From contig CANRET010000007.1 in assembly GCA_947629715.1 (NCBI GenBank), positions 1 through 55,112 of the forward strand: a stretch of DNA of 55,112 nucleotides, in the 5' to 3' direction. The notes under the pieces are model-generated. The model ran no database searches. It was not told where the DNA came from and worked only from the letters and a program-made list of their open reading frames with translations. A program made the translations under genes and the position numbers. Origin of the DNA: an uncultured Akkermansia sp. Its GTDB lineage: Bacteria; Verrucomicrobiota; Verrucomicrobiia; Verrucomicrobiales; Akkermansiaceae. This document shows positions 1-8,313 of the stretch, one piece after another; the first letter of the stretch is position 1; each line of letters starts with the position of its first letter.

Positions 1-240
1 CCGCCACTATTTTACCCCTCTCTTCTCATGACCTCAACTTTTTCTGTCATATGTTGCATTTATCCTTGCAATCCACAAAACCATTACGAAGTACGATGCA
101 GGCTGTACGATTCAGCAAAGCCAAGGACACAGCTCTGCAAAATTCGCAAACCTTTCGCACCACCCGCCCGCCATGATCCACCAACTGCCACTGCTTCTGC
201 TCCGCCGCCCCGCGCCATCGGCGCGCTGAAATTTCAAATC

Positions 241-317
241 GTCCATCGTCCATCGTCCATCGTCCATCGTCCATCGTCCATCGTCCATCGTCCATCGTCC
301 ATCGTCCATCGTCCATC
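241..317. repeat. Heptanucleotide tandem repeat, 11 perfect copies
   Basis: Eleven uninterrupted copies of GTCCATC lie just upstream of the first phage-like gene. The unit is 7 bp, so each strand reads as a 7-residue repeat through all three frames, and apparent reading frames across it are artefacts. The repeat stops 18 bp before the ATG at 336. The preceding bases 1-240 show no gene I can support. Confidence 0.95.
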
Positions 318-335
318 GTAACTCGTACTTGCCTT

Positions 336-1814
336 ATGCTTCTCTCCCCCTTCTCCTACCCCTTCCTCGACTGGCTGCGCGCGCAAATCCTGCATTTTGC
401 CGCCCCCGAAATCACCGAGCAAAACCTCTTCGACACCCGCACCCTCGACCTCATCGAGCGCATCCGCAAAAGCCTCGCAGGCTCCCTGGGCTACTGCGCC
501 ATCCTCGACCTCCCGCAGGCCGAACCCGTCGAGCCCAAAGAAGACACCTGGGCGCTCATGCACACCATCTCCGTCACCCTCACCATCGCGCGCGGCCCCC
601 TCTGCAAAACCGACACCACCGCCATCGCCGAAACCCTCTACCGCTTCTTCCTCACCCGCCACTTCCAAGCCGTCCCCGGCCTGGAGGGATCCATCAAAGA
701 CCTCTCCTCCACGCAACGCCTCAAGGTGAGCATCGACACGAATGTGGACATGGCTCGAGGCTGGATGCAACGCTGCCGAGCGCTGGCCAACACCACGCGC
801 CCGGCTCAGGAGCTGTTCCGCGCAGGCACGGCCCGACAGCCGCGCAACTGGGTGGAGCGTTGGCAACGCGCCGCCGAGTCGGTGGGCTGGGAGGGAGTCG
901 CACGCAACGGCCGGATGATCGCGCTGAAGACCAGCCCCATTTGGGTGGCCATCTCGCGCTTTGGCTTGCCGTACCCGCCCTTTGACTATGGCTCGCACAT
1001 GCGCGTGCGCAGCGTATCGCCGCAGGAGGCGCAGGCAGCCGGCTTGCTCGCCAGCGAGGAAGAACTCCGAGAAGCACGCGAGAGCATGCAGGAAGAGGCT
1101 CGCCGCAGTTTCAACGAGGGAGTGGAAAAAGATGTGAGCGGGTGGGAGAAGGATATCCTCGCGGAGATTGAAAAGCAGATCAAAGGCCTTGCCTTGCTCG
1201 ACCACGGCGTGCTGCGCATGACCGACCCCAACGGCACCACCCCCTACCGGCCGCAGGAGCTTGCTCGAATCATCAGCGCCCCTCTGCCCGGCGGCATCCC
1301 CAACCTGCAACTGCGCGCCCTGCGCGATTGGATGGAGGATAGCAAACGCTTCAATGGCAGCCGTCCTCAAGTCGGCCTCAACGAAAAAGAGGATATGGCG
1401 CGCCTGATTGCCCGCTGCAAGAGCGAACCCTCCACCCGGAATTTGGTGCGGGGCATGGCCTTCAGCTCACGAGATAAGCTGCAATCGTTTATCGAAACTC
1501 TCCGGAAGAATGGGAGCTACCAAGCGCTGCCGGAAAAAGTGGCAGACTCATGGAGCATGAGTGATCGCACGGCTGAGAGGTATGCCAGCGGCAGCGATTG
1601 GCAAGTCAAACTCATCTGCCGAAAGCACAAAAGCGCGAAAGATCTGCGCCCTCTCTACAGGGCAGCCCAGCCCCAATCGAAAACGCCGACTCTTCCTCTT
1701 GCTGCCGAAGCGGAATTACTCGTGCCTGCTAACGTGCGGTTGAAAATCACCAAAATCCACGAGGAGAAAATAGAGCACGGCAAAAGAATCACCGTGTATT
1801 GCGAGGAGGCATAG
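336..1814 (+). CDS. Phage head morphogenesis protein with C-terminal ADP-ribosyltransferase-like domain, probable chimera
   Basis: A 492-residue protein. Residues about 115-240 resemble the SPP1 gp7/Mu gpF minor head family: a TN-rich helix near 135, a PAQEL stretch at 157, a PRNWVERW stretch at 169, and the conserved LPYPPFDYGS at 211. The C-terminus looks like the ADP-ribosyltransferase domain often fused to such proteins, with Arg372 in LVRGMAF, Ser405 and Ser407 in DSWSMS, and Glu458/Glu460 in AEAELLVP, which would be the R-S-ExE triad. Residues 1-112 differ in style: they look like a phage neck or tail-completion protein and have strongly C-ending codons. I infer that a deletion fused two phage genes in frame near residue 115. 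Part of a prophage remnant ending near 3000. Confidence 0.6.
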   Translation: MLLSPFSYPFLDWLRAQILHFAAPEITEQNLFDTRTLDLIERIRKSLAGSLGYCAILDLPQAEPVEPKEDTWALMHTISVTLTIARGPLCKTDTTAIAETLYRFFLTRHFQAVPGLEGSIKDLSSTQRLKVSIDTNVDMARGWMQRCRALANTTRPAQELFRAGTARQPRNWVERWQRAAESVGWEGVARNGRMIALKTSPIWVAISRFGLPYPPFDYGSHMRVRSVSPQEAQAAGLLASEEELREARESMQEEARRSFNEGVEKDVSGWEKDILAEIEKQIKGLALLDHGVLRMTDPNGTTPYRPQELARIISAPLPGGIPNLQLRALRDWMEDSKRFNGSRPQVGLNEKEDMARLIARCKSEPSTRNLVRGMAFSSRDKLQSFIETLRKNGSYQALPEKVADSWSMSDRTAERYASGSDWQVKLICRKHKSAKDLRPLYRAAQPQSKTPTLPLAAEAELLVPANVRLKITKIHEEKIEHGKRITVYCEEA

Positions 1815-1823
1815 CGAATGAAA

Positions 1824-2072
1824 TCAAAAATCCCAAGGCTTTGGGCCCCTGCGCCCTTTATCCTGTCCCCAATCCATGGCGAGTCTCTCCTCTTTGGTGA
1901 GAGGACGGTGGTGAGCCGGCATCGCGCGCGCATGATCCCGCGCGGCAGCGCGCTCGCAGCGGGCTTGCCAGCGCTGATAGTCGTAGCTCTGCTTTCCTGC
2001 CTGCGCCGCAGCAAACTCCTGCGGCGTTTCGTGCAAGCGGCGCTTGGCAACTCTGGCGGGCTTCCCTTTCAC
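1824..2072 (-). CDS. Small basic protein of unknown function inside prophage remnant
   Basis: An 82-residue frame on the strand opposite the phage genes, with a GTG start. Its composition is protein-like: rich in Arg, Ala, Gln and Trp, and ending in GRRGPKPWDF. The plus-strand frame over the same bases reads as an unlikely Leu/Arg-rich peptide, so the minus frame is the better candidate. An AAGGA-like stretch lies immediately before the GTG, closer than usual for a ribosome binding site. I do not recognise the family. It would be transcribed against the morphogenesis genes, as small cargo genes in prophages sometimes are. Confidence 0.4.
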   Translation of the reverse strand: MKGKPARVAKRRLHETPQEFAAAQAGKQSYDYQRWQARCERAAARDHARAMPAHHRPLTKEERLAMDWGQDKGRRGPKPWDF

Positions 2073-2120
2073 TCCTTCCGTTTAAGCACACTTTGCCTCG
2101 CGAGTCAACCCCGAAATGCC

Positions 2121-2741
2121 GTGATTTCCCTCTCTGTCAAAGTTTCTGCGAATCTCAACTCGGTGGAGCTGCCCGCGCGTGTGCTCAGCGAAGCGCTGGC
2201 CAACGCCGCCGACCAAGTGGCAGACACCCTGCGCGATCAGTTTTACCGCATGCCCGGGCGCAATTTCTGGCGCAACGCGGGGGATAGCGTGGATGTGCAG
2301 CCCGGCGTGCCGGGGCGGAGCATGGCCGTTGTCGTCACGCAGCGCGGCGTGCGTTTGCAGTGGCTCGGGCTTGACCCGAACACGCCCAAGCGATCCTCGC
2401 TGCTCGCTCTCCCGGCCAGCAAAGCCATCACCGAATACCCGCGAGCCTACGGCAACTTACTGCCCATCTTCCCGAGAAAAGTCCACTGGCCCAAGCTGCG
2501 CGGCTGGCTGGTGCAGGGCGAGCAAGGCACAGCCAAGCGCAAGTACAAAGACCGCCCGGCGGGGCGCCCTATCATGCGCGCCGTGCTGCAAGGAGGGCGC
2601 CCCCTCATCGTGTTCTCTCTGGTCACGCACACCTCGCACCGCCCGCATCCGCAGGTCATACCGCCCCTTGCCAAGCTCAACGAAGTGACCAAGGCAGCCA
2701 TCAGCGAAACCCTTACCCAACACTTCCACCACCATGCCTGA
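2121..2741 (+). CDS. Phage virion morphogenesis / tail-component protein
   Basis: A 206-residue protein starting at a GTG. The in-frame extension upstream to 1818 looks non-coding and overlaps the opposite-strand small gene, so I excluded it. The N-terminal half has a helical stretch (ALANAADQVADTLRDQF) followed by a FYRMPGRNFWRNAG segment, resembling phage proteins that sit between head and tape-measure genes. The C-terminus is a predicted beta-rich module. The last codons overlap the following tape-measure stub by 8 bp, as usual in phage operons. Function is inferred from position and general resemblance. Confidence 0.5.
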   Translation: MISLSVKVSANLNSVELPARVLSEALANAADQVADTLRDQFYRMPGRNFWRNAGDSVDVQPGVPGRSMAVVVTQRGVRLQWLGLDPNTPKRSSLLALPASKAITEYPRAYGNLLPIFPRKVHWPKLRGWLVQGEQGTAKRKYKDRPAGRPIMRAVLQGGRPLIVFSLVTHTSHRPHPQVIPPLAKLNEVTKAAISETLTQHFHHHA

Positions 2742-3006
2742 CGAAGAAGTCAAAGTCGAGATCAAATCCGAATACGACCCCGCCGGAGCTGAGAAAGCCA
2801 AGCAGGATCTGGAGAAACTTGCAGAGGCTCAGCAAGAGGCCAACAAGCCTGCTGCAAACGCCACGCCAACGCAGGAAAATCTACCGGTAGCCAAGGGGCG
2901 CGACAAAGAGATGCAGCAAAGCGAGTTGCTGAAAAAAGCCATGCAGATGGAGACTGGAATTCTAAAATACGATTGCCTTTTTACGACTTTGAAAAATATA
3001 CGCTGA
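2734..3006 (+). pseudogene. Truncated phage tape-measure protein, N-terminus only
   Basis: The first 70 or so residues are an acidic, Lys/Glu/Ala-rich coiled-coil start (MPDEEVKVEIKSEYDPAG) of the kind that opens tail tape-measure proteins, which normally run to many hundreds of residues. After about residue 72 the sequence changes abruptly to an AT-rich tail and stops at residue 90. The break near 2955-2960 marks the right edge of the prophage fragment. The preceding gene overlaps its start by 8 bp. Very unlikely to make a functional protein. Confidence 0.6.
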
Positions 3007-3044
3007 CTTGAAATTGAAAAACAAAAAAGCGGATTGGATTTGTC

Positions 3045-3073
3045 ATTGTTTTATTTTTGTTTTTTTGTATAAT
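3045..3073 (+). promoter_or_regulatory. Promoter of the Sel1-repeat gene
   Basis: A perfect TATAAT at 3068-3073 is preceded 17 bp upstream by a weak ATTGTT and lies in an AT-rich stretch. The predicted start near 3080 leaves a leader of about 19 nt before the ATG at 3099. No Shine-Dalgarno sequence is visible. Confidence 0.45.
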
Positions 3074-3098
3074 GGGCGGCAGCTTTCAAGTGTAAAAT

Positions 3099-5462
3099 AT
3101 GAGTGAGACGGAGAAATTTGACGTAGGAGTTCAAGGAAAGAGTAAGCGCAGATGTTGGCAATTCGGTGGCGGAATTCTAATCGGATTGATCGTTGGGGCT
3201 GTCATCGTATGGCAGTTCGGTAAACTTTATGTGCCACCGACGGAGCGTGGCTTTGAACTTTACAAGCTCGGTGAGCTGGACAAGGCTGTCGACATCCTGA
3301 GAGGTCCTGCCGAGGAGGGAAATGGAGAGGCTCAGTATTGGCTTGCGCATTGTTTGTTGCAAAAAGGGAAGAATTTTGTGGACGAGGGAAGGCGCTGGAT
3401 GCGTGCTGCTGCGGAGAAGGGGACGTGTGAGGTGAAGGTCGAGCTGGCAAAGCTGTTGTTGGCGGAGCAAGACGCGGAACAGAATGTGCAGGAGGCTGGC
3501 AAATGGCTGCGTATTGCGGCACTGGAAGGCCATGGAGAAGCCGCCATGCTTCTTTACCAACTCATAGAACAGAAGCGACTTTCGGAGCAGACACCGAACG
3601 AAATCATTGATTTTTTGGAAATTGCGGCGAAGGGTGGGCAGGCCGAAGCGCAACTCCTGTTGGGCAAGCGTTACCGCGATGGTGCCGGCGTGGAACAGGA
3701 CTTTGTCACCGCGCTCCGTTGGCTGAGCGAAGCTGCGGACAAGAACCTGTCAGAAGCTCAGTTTTGCATCGGTGAAGCCTTTGCCAGGGGTGAGGGGTTG
3801 GTGCCGGATGCCACCAATGCAGTCAAATGGCTGCGTAAGGCCGCCGAGCAAGGACATGTGCCTGCACAGAGGATTTTGGGCTTGGTTCTTCTCTCGCCAC
3901 GGGACAACTCTGCCAACGGAGAGATTGAAGAGGGAATAAAATGGTTGCGATCTGCAGCTGAACAAGGAGATGTGGAATCTCAATTCAACTTGGCTGTTTG
4001 TCTTTCCATGCGTCCCTCTGGTTCGCAAGACGCTACTGAGGCGACTGAGTGGTTTCGCAAGGCTGCTGAGCAGGGGCATGCTAAGGCACAGTATAACTTG
4101 GCGCTCTGTTTGGAGCAAGGAGAGGGCGTCTCCAAAGATTCTGCCGAAGCAGCCGAATGGCTCAGCAAGGCCGCTCATCAGGGGTTGGCTGAGGCTCAGC
4201 TCAGCTTGGCTCTCTGCTATGCCCGAGGCGAAGGTGTGGCAGAGAATGAGACGGAAGCCGTCAAGTGGTTTTGCGAAGCGGCAAACCAGGATATCCCCGA
4301 GGCTCAGCTTCAGCTTGCCCTCTGCTATGCCAACGGCAATGGCGTTGAACGAGATATTGAGCAGGCTGTCAAATGGTTGAGAAGGGCAGCGGATCAACAA
4401 AATCCCGAAGCTTTGCTTCAGTTGGGACTTTGTTACGCCCAAGGCGAGGGTGTGGAAAAAGATTTAGCGTTGGCAGTGGATTTCTACCGCAAGGCGGCTG
4501 AGAAAAATTTGCCGGATGCTCAATATTTGCTTGCTGAGGCCTGTCGCTTGGGAGAAGGAACTGCACGCGATGCCGAGCAGGCGGTCAAGTGGTTCCGTGA
4601 AGCAGCCCGACAAGATTACGCCCAAGCCCAGTGCGCGTTGGCCATCTGCTTTGCCCGAGGCGAAGGCGTGCAGAAGGATCCTGTCGCTGCTGCGATGTGG
4701 TGCAAGAGAGCTGCCGAGCAGGGTTTTGCTCCGGCTCAATATGCTCTTTCTCTCTGTTACTCGATGGGCGAAGGAGTGCAAAAAGACCCGGAATCCGCGT
4801 TTCGTTGGTTGAAGGCTGCCGCCGAGCAGGAATTCGCCCCGGCTCAGCTCGATGCCGGCATCTGCTGCGCTGAGGGCAACGGAGTTTCGGCTTCTCCGGA
4901 GGAGGCTGCCCGCTGGTTTCGCGCCGCCTCTGAACAGGGCTTGGCAGAAGCGCAGTGTTATTTCGGACGCTGTCTGGCTAAGGGAGAGGGAGTAGCTCGC
5001 GATGAAGCCCAGGCGGTTGAATGGTTTCGCAAGGCAGCAGAACAAGGTCATCCCCAAGCGCAATATAACTTGGGCGTTTGCTATGAAATGGGAACGGGAA
5101 TTGAGAAAAATCCCGAGGAAGCGGTACGCCTTTACCGTTTGGCTGCAGAAGCCGGTTATGTACCTGCTCAAGCCGGATTGGGCTTGTGCTATTTTGACGG
5201 CATTGGCGTGGAACAGAGTGATGTCGAGGCTGTCAAGTGGTTTCGTGCTGCTGCGGTACAGGGAGATGAGCGTGCGCAGTACTTCCTAGGCACTTGCTAT
5301 GTGGAAGGAGCTGGGGTAAAACGCGACCGAAAGGAAGGGATTAAGTGGCTTATCTCCGCTGCGCAGCAAGGTTCTACAGACGCCACGGAACTGCTGCAGC
5401 AGTTGCGCGTCAAACTCCCCGCGCCCACCGATGATCAATCAGACGCCAAGGCAGCGCAATGA
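3099..5462 (+). CDS. Membrane-anchored Sel1-repeat (TPR-like) protein
   Basis: A 787-residue protein. The N-terminal 20 residues are polar and basic, followed by one membrane segment (about residues 22-45) with no lipobox, so the bulk is probably extracytoplasmic. From about residue 55 to 775 there are roughly 19-20 Sel1 repeats of 36 residues, with signatures such as WFRKAAEQGHAKAQYNLALC and GEGVxKD. The first three repeats are degenerate and the central ones are very regular. Sel1 solenoids bind proteins or peptides. Which partner is used here is not visible. It stands alone between the prophage scar and the convergent sialidase operon. A second, short Sel1 protein occurs at 49574. Confidence 0.9.
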   Translation: MSETEKFDVGVQGKSKRRCWQFGGGILIGLIVGAVIVWQFGKLYVPPTERGFELYKLGELDKAVDILRGPAEEGNGEAQYWLAHCLLQKGKNFVDEGRRWMRAAAEKGTCEVKVELAKLLLAEQDAEQNVQEAGKWLRIAALEGHGEAAMLLYQLIEQKRLSEQTPNEIIDFLEIAAKGGQAEAQLLLGKRYRDGAGVEQDFVTALRWLSEAADKNLSEAQFCIGEAFARGEGLVPDATNAVKWLRKAAEQGHVPAQRILGLVLLSPRDNSANGEIEEGIKWLRSAAEQGDVESQFNLAVCLSMRPSGSQDATEATEWFRKAAEQGHAKAQYNLALCLEQGEGVSKDSAEAAEWLSKAAHQGLAEAQLSLALCYARGEGVAENETEAVKWFCEAANQDIPEAQLQLALCYANGNGVERDIEQAVKWLRRAADQQNPEALLQLGLCYAQGEGVEKDLALAVDFYRKAAEKNLPDAQYLLAEACRLGEGTARDAEQAVKWFREAARQDYAQAQCALAICFARGEGVQKDPVAAAMWCKRAAEQGFAPAQYALSLCYSMGEGVQKDPESAFRWLKAAAEQEFAPAQLDAGICCAEGNGVSASPEEAARWFRAASEQGLAEAQCYFGRCLAKGEGVARDEAQAVEWFRKAAEQGHPQAQYNLGVCYEMGTGIEKNPEEAVRLYRLAAEAGYVPAQAGLGLCYFDGIGVEQSDVEAVKWFRAAAVQGDERAQYFLGTCYVEGAGVKRDRKEGIKWLISAAQQGSTDATELLQQLRVKLPAPTDDQSDAKAAQ

Positions 5463-5516
5463 TCCGCGACGGAGGGCGAAGAGAGCAAGGCGAGATTTGT
5501 TCCAAGGAGAATGAAG

Positions 5517-6776
5517 TTACGACTCTGTTTCCGGCTCCTGCTCTTGCTCCGGCACCTTCCCGTTCTTTTCTTTTTTCTCTACTCTTTTGCCGATGCCGGT
5601 GTCTTCACCATCGGTAAGCCAGGCCATCGGAACGCGCACAAAGCGGATCGTCTTGGTGTCATTCGGTTCGAAAATCACGCCGAAGTAGCCGGGTTCCAAG
5701 GGGCAAACGGCGGAGTACGCAAACTGACCTTTCCCGAAATCCTTGGCTACCGGCCAAGTCTTGCCGTTGTCATAGCTCATCTTGATAATGCCGTTCTCAC
5801 GTCTAGTTGAAGGAGCTGTGAAGAGAATGCGACTTTTCCTGCCTCGTTCCTGATCATCCTTGAAGGAGTAGCGCGTCAAACCATTTTGGCAGCCGGTGCA
5901 AGGCAGTTCGGGATGCCCTTTCACTTCACTCCATGACTTACCTCCATCATCGGAGGTCGCCACGCGGCGCGTACCGGCACCCGGGTAGCTGCGGGCGACC
6001 ACAAGGATGCCACCTTTGTCAGTCTCCACCCAAGAGACCTCATTGATCTGCTTGTTTCCTTCAGATTTTTCGCCGATTTTCCATGTCTTGCCGTGGTTGT
6101 CCGAGAAGGCCGCAGTGATAACCCAGTCATTGAACTTGACAGCTTCATTGAAGACAACGACAAGACGCCCTTTGTGCGTCCCTCTCGTCAGTTGCACGCC
6201 GGGATTGGGGCCGCTGCAGGTGAGAGCAGCGTCCTCATGTTTGGTGGTGCGGGTAACCTCTTTGGGTTTGCTCCAGTGCTTGCCATCTTTGGAAGTAGTG
6301 ACAAAGTTGCGTACACATTTTTCATCAGTCCATCCCTGAGGTGGGCTTTGACGCTCTCCGGCCCCCGGCGCATAACGTTGGAAAAAGATCAGGATTTGCT
6401 TTTTGTCTTTATCGTATAGCAGACAAGGATTGTTGAACGTGCTTCCTTCCATGCTATCCTTTGCACAGGCTGCGATGACGGGTTTACTCCACGTTTTGCC
6501 AAAATCCTTGCTGACAGAAACGACGATGTCATTTTGCGCTTGGTCTGCTGCAGAGTGGCGTCCTTCTGCCGCGGCGATGATCAGACCATTCGCGTTGAGA
6601 ATCGTAGGGATTCGCACGTTGGGATGATCAATGTTTTCTTTGCCTTTGAAGATATCGATAGCATGGTCGTAAGGGACGAAGTTTTCGATGTCTTCTTTGG
6701 TTTCCTTGGCGGTCAGGTTCGACGAAAGCAAGGCTGCGCCGAGGATGACCAATGTGAGTGTTATGTTCGTTTTCAT
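5517..6776 (-). CDS. Secreted exo-alpha-sialidase (GH33)
   Basis: A 419-residue protein with a signal peptide (residues 1-23). It carries the GH33 arginine motif VRIPT (Arg55), EGR at 71-73 and a candidate acid/base Asp78. Five Asp-box-like repeats occur, at about 89 (SKDFGKTW), 162, 225, 275 (SDDGGKSW) and 334. Glu246, Arg262, Arg325/326 and Tyr354 are plausible remaining catalytic and carboxylate-binding residues. The enzyme would release terminal sialic acids from glycans such as mucin. The last 25 residues form a Glu/Lys-rich tail. It is the last gene of a four-gene operon, 12 bp after the transporter, which would take up the released sugar. Confidence 0.92.
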   Translation of the reverse strand: MKTNITLTLVILGAALLSSNLTAKETKEDIENFVPYDHAIDIFKGKENIDHPNVRIPTILNANGLIIAAAEGRHSAADQAQNDIVVSVSKDFGKTWSKPVIAACAKDSMEGSTFNNPCLLYDKDKKQILIFFQRYAPGAGERQSPPQGWTDEKCVRNFVTTSKDGKHWSKPKEVTRTTKHEDAALTCSGPNPGVQLTRGTHKGRLVVVFNEAVKFNDWVITAAFSDNHGKTWKIGEKSEGNKQINEVSWVETDKGGILVVARSYPGAGTRRVATSDDGGKSWSEVKGHPELPCTGCQNGLTRYSFKDDQERGRKSRILFTAPSTRRENGIIKMSYDNGKTWPVAKDFGKGQFAYSAVCPLEPGYFGVIFEPNDTKTIRFVRVPMAWLTDGEDTGIGKRVEKKEKNGKVPEQEQEPETES

Positions 6777-6788
6777 GACGAGATGAGG

Positions 6789-8294
6789 TTAGTGAGAAGA
6801 TGAAGAGTTAGTTTGTTTCGGGAGGAAGAAGAAGAGAAGTCCGCAAACGACCATCAGGAAGCCCGCAATGCTCAGCGGCACGCCCAGCGCCACCCCGGAA
6901 TCCATCAAGTACCCGCCCAACCACGATATGAGCGCGCCGGCGGAGACAGAGGTGAGGTTCAGCAGACCGTACCCCGTCGCGGAAAATCGCTCATCGATGT
7001 GCGACCTCAGCACTGGCATCAGTGTGGCATCCAACGAGCCTTGAGCCACCCCCTGCATGGAGACCAGCGCCACCGTCGCCGCAAGCGAGAGGGCAATCGG
7101 CACGCCGAGCGCCGGCAGCATCGCCACGATGACGCAAGGTCCCGCCAGGCAGAAACAAATGCCCGGCACGTAGGCGCGCGCGTTCTTGTTGCTCCGGTAC
7201 CACATATCCGCCACGACCGCCGCCAGCAGCACCGCTGCGTATTTCGCGATATTCACCCACATGGTGGCCATCGGACCCGCCTCAGCCTCCGAAATCTTGA
7301 ACATGTCTTGCAAGAGCCGCGGATACCAACCCATCAGGAACCAGTTGGCAAATCCCGCACAGGCGTACATGATGAGCAGCATGGCCATGGCTCGCCCGGT
7401 GAAGAGGCTGCGCAGCACATGGCCGATTCCAAAGTCACTCGCCGGGGTGGCGTCGGACGTCAGCTCAACAGCGGAGGCATCATCTTTTTCATCCTTGTCG
7501 GCTTGTGGATCACGCAGGAAGAGGATAACGATGACAGCGTACGCTACTCCGATGAAACCGAAAGTCTCGAAGGTGAGGCGCCAGCCGAGGGCACAGGCGG
7601 GATCATTGGCAATCCATGCGCCAAAACCGGCCAGAATTTGTCCAGCGTAGATGCCGCTCATGTGCAGGCCGGTAGCCATGGAGCGCGTGGAGCCGCGATG
7701 GTAGTCCGAAATGAGAGCCAGAGCAGCCGGGATGTAGAAAGCCTCGCTCACTCCCATGGCTCCGCGCCAGAAAATCAGCTCTTCGTAGCTGGAGGACTGC
7801 CCGGTCATCCATGTCACGACGGACCAGACGACAAGCGAGCACAGGATGATGAACTTGCGGCTGAAGCGATCCGCCAGATACCCGCCAACCGGGCTGAGCG
7901 CGGCGTACACGATGAGGAAGGCGGAGGTGACCATGCCGAACTGCGCCTGCGTCATGGCGATGCCTTGCTCACCGGAGGTAATGGAGGTGTTGAGCACGGC
8001 GAGCAGCTGACGGTCGAAGTAGTTGAGCATCACGACGACCCACAGCACAATCACCGCCACCCACGCCCAAAATCCCGGACCTTTGCCCTTGACGTACGCC
8101 GACAGTGGCTTGGAGCGAAAACCTTTCTTGACACCGAGCAGAATGGCCGCCAGAGCCACCACCGCCGCGACGAGCAGGGTCGTGTTCGCGTAGGAACTGC
8201 ACCAACGTATCGCCTCTCCGAACATTTCTCCAAAAAGTTGCAGGATAGTGCCGAGAACCATGAGAATCACGTCAAGGAAAGATGCCTGTTGCAT
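6789..8294 (-). CDS. MFS transporter, probable sialic acid or sugar-acid uptake
   Basis: A 501-residue MFS permease. The reading frame extends further upstream, but that part overlaps the preceding kelch gene. ATG 8294 starts 19 bp after it and fits the operon. Conserved MFS features include LNYFDRQLL in TM1, GGYLADRFSRK in loop 2-3 and WRGAMGVSEAFYIPA in TM4-5. Before the twelve-helix core there are two extra hydrophobic segments (about residues 5-25 and 35-55), so it may have 14 helices. The long loop after TM6 is acidic. Substrate is inferred from its place between mutarotases and a sialidase; the sequence alone does not fix it. Confidence 0.85.
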   Translation of the reverse strand: MQQASFLDVILMVLGTILQLFGEMFGEAIRWCSSYANTTLLVAAVVALAAILLGVKKGFRSKPLSAYVKGKGPGFWAWVAVIVLWVVVMLNYFDRQLLAVLNTSITSGEQGIAMTQAQFGMVTSAFLIVYAALSPVGGYLADRFSRKFIILCSLVVWSVVTWMTGQSSSYEELIFWRGAMGVSEAFYIPAALALISDYHRGSTRSMATGLHMSGIYAGQILAGFGAWIANDPACALGWRLTFETFGFIGVAYAVIVILFLRDPQADKDEKDDASAVELTSDATPASDFGIGHVLRSLFTGRAMAMLLIMYACAGFANWFLMGWYPRLLQDMFKISEAEAGPMATMWVNIAKYAAVLLAAVVADMWYRSNKNARAYVPGICFCLAGPCVIVAMLPALGVPIALSLAATVALVSMQGVAQGSLDATLMPVLRSHIDERFSATGYGLLNLTSVSAGALISWLGGYLMDSGVALGVPLSIAGFLMVVCGLLFFFLPKQTNSSSSH

Positions 8295-8313
8295 AAGCTG
8301 GAAGCCGTGTAGG

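Noticed and set aside
28..1370. Reading frames across the heptamer repeat and on the minus strand opposite the head protein
   Set aside because: They are driven by the repeat or mirror the GC-rich head gene; composition is not protein-like.
6813..8312. 499-residue plus-strand frame opposite the MFS transporter
   Set aside because: His/Arg-rich shadow of a clear membrane transporter on the other strand.
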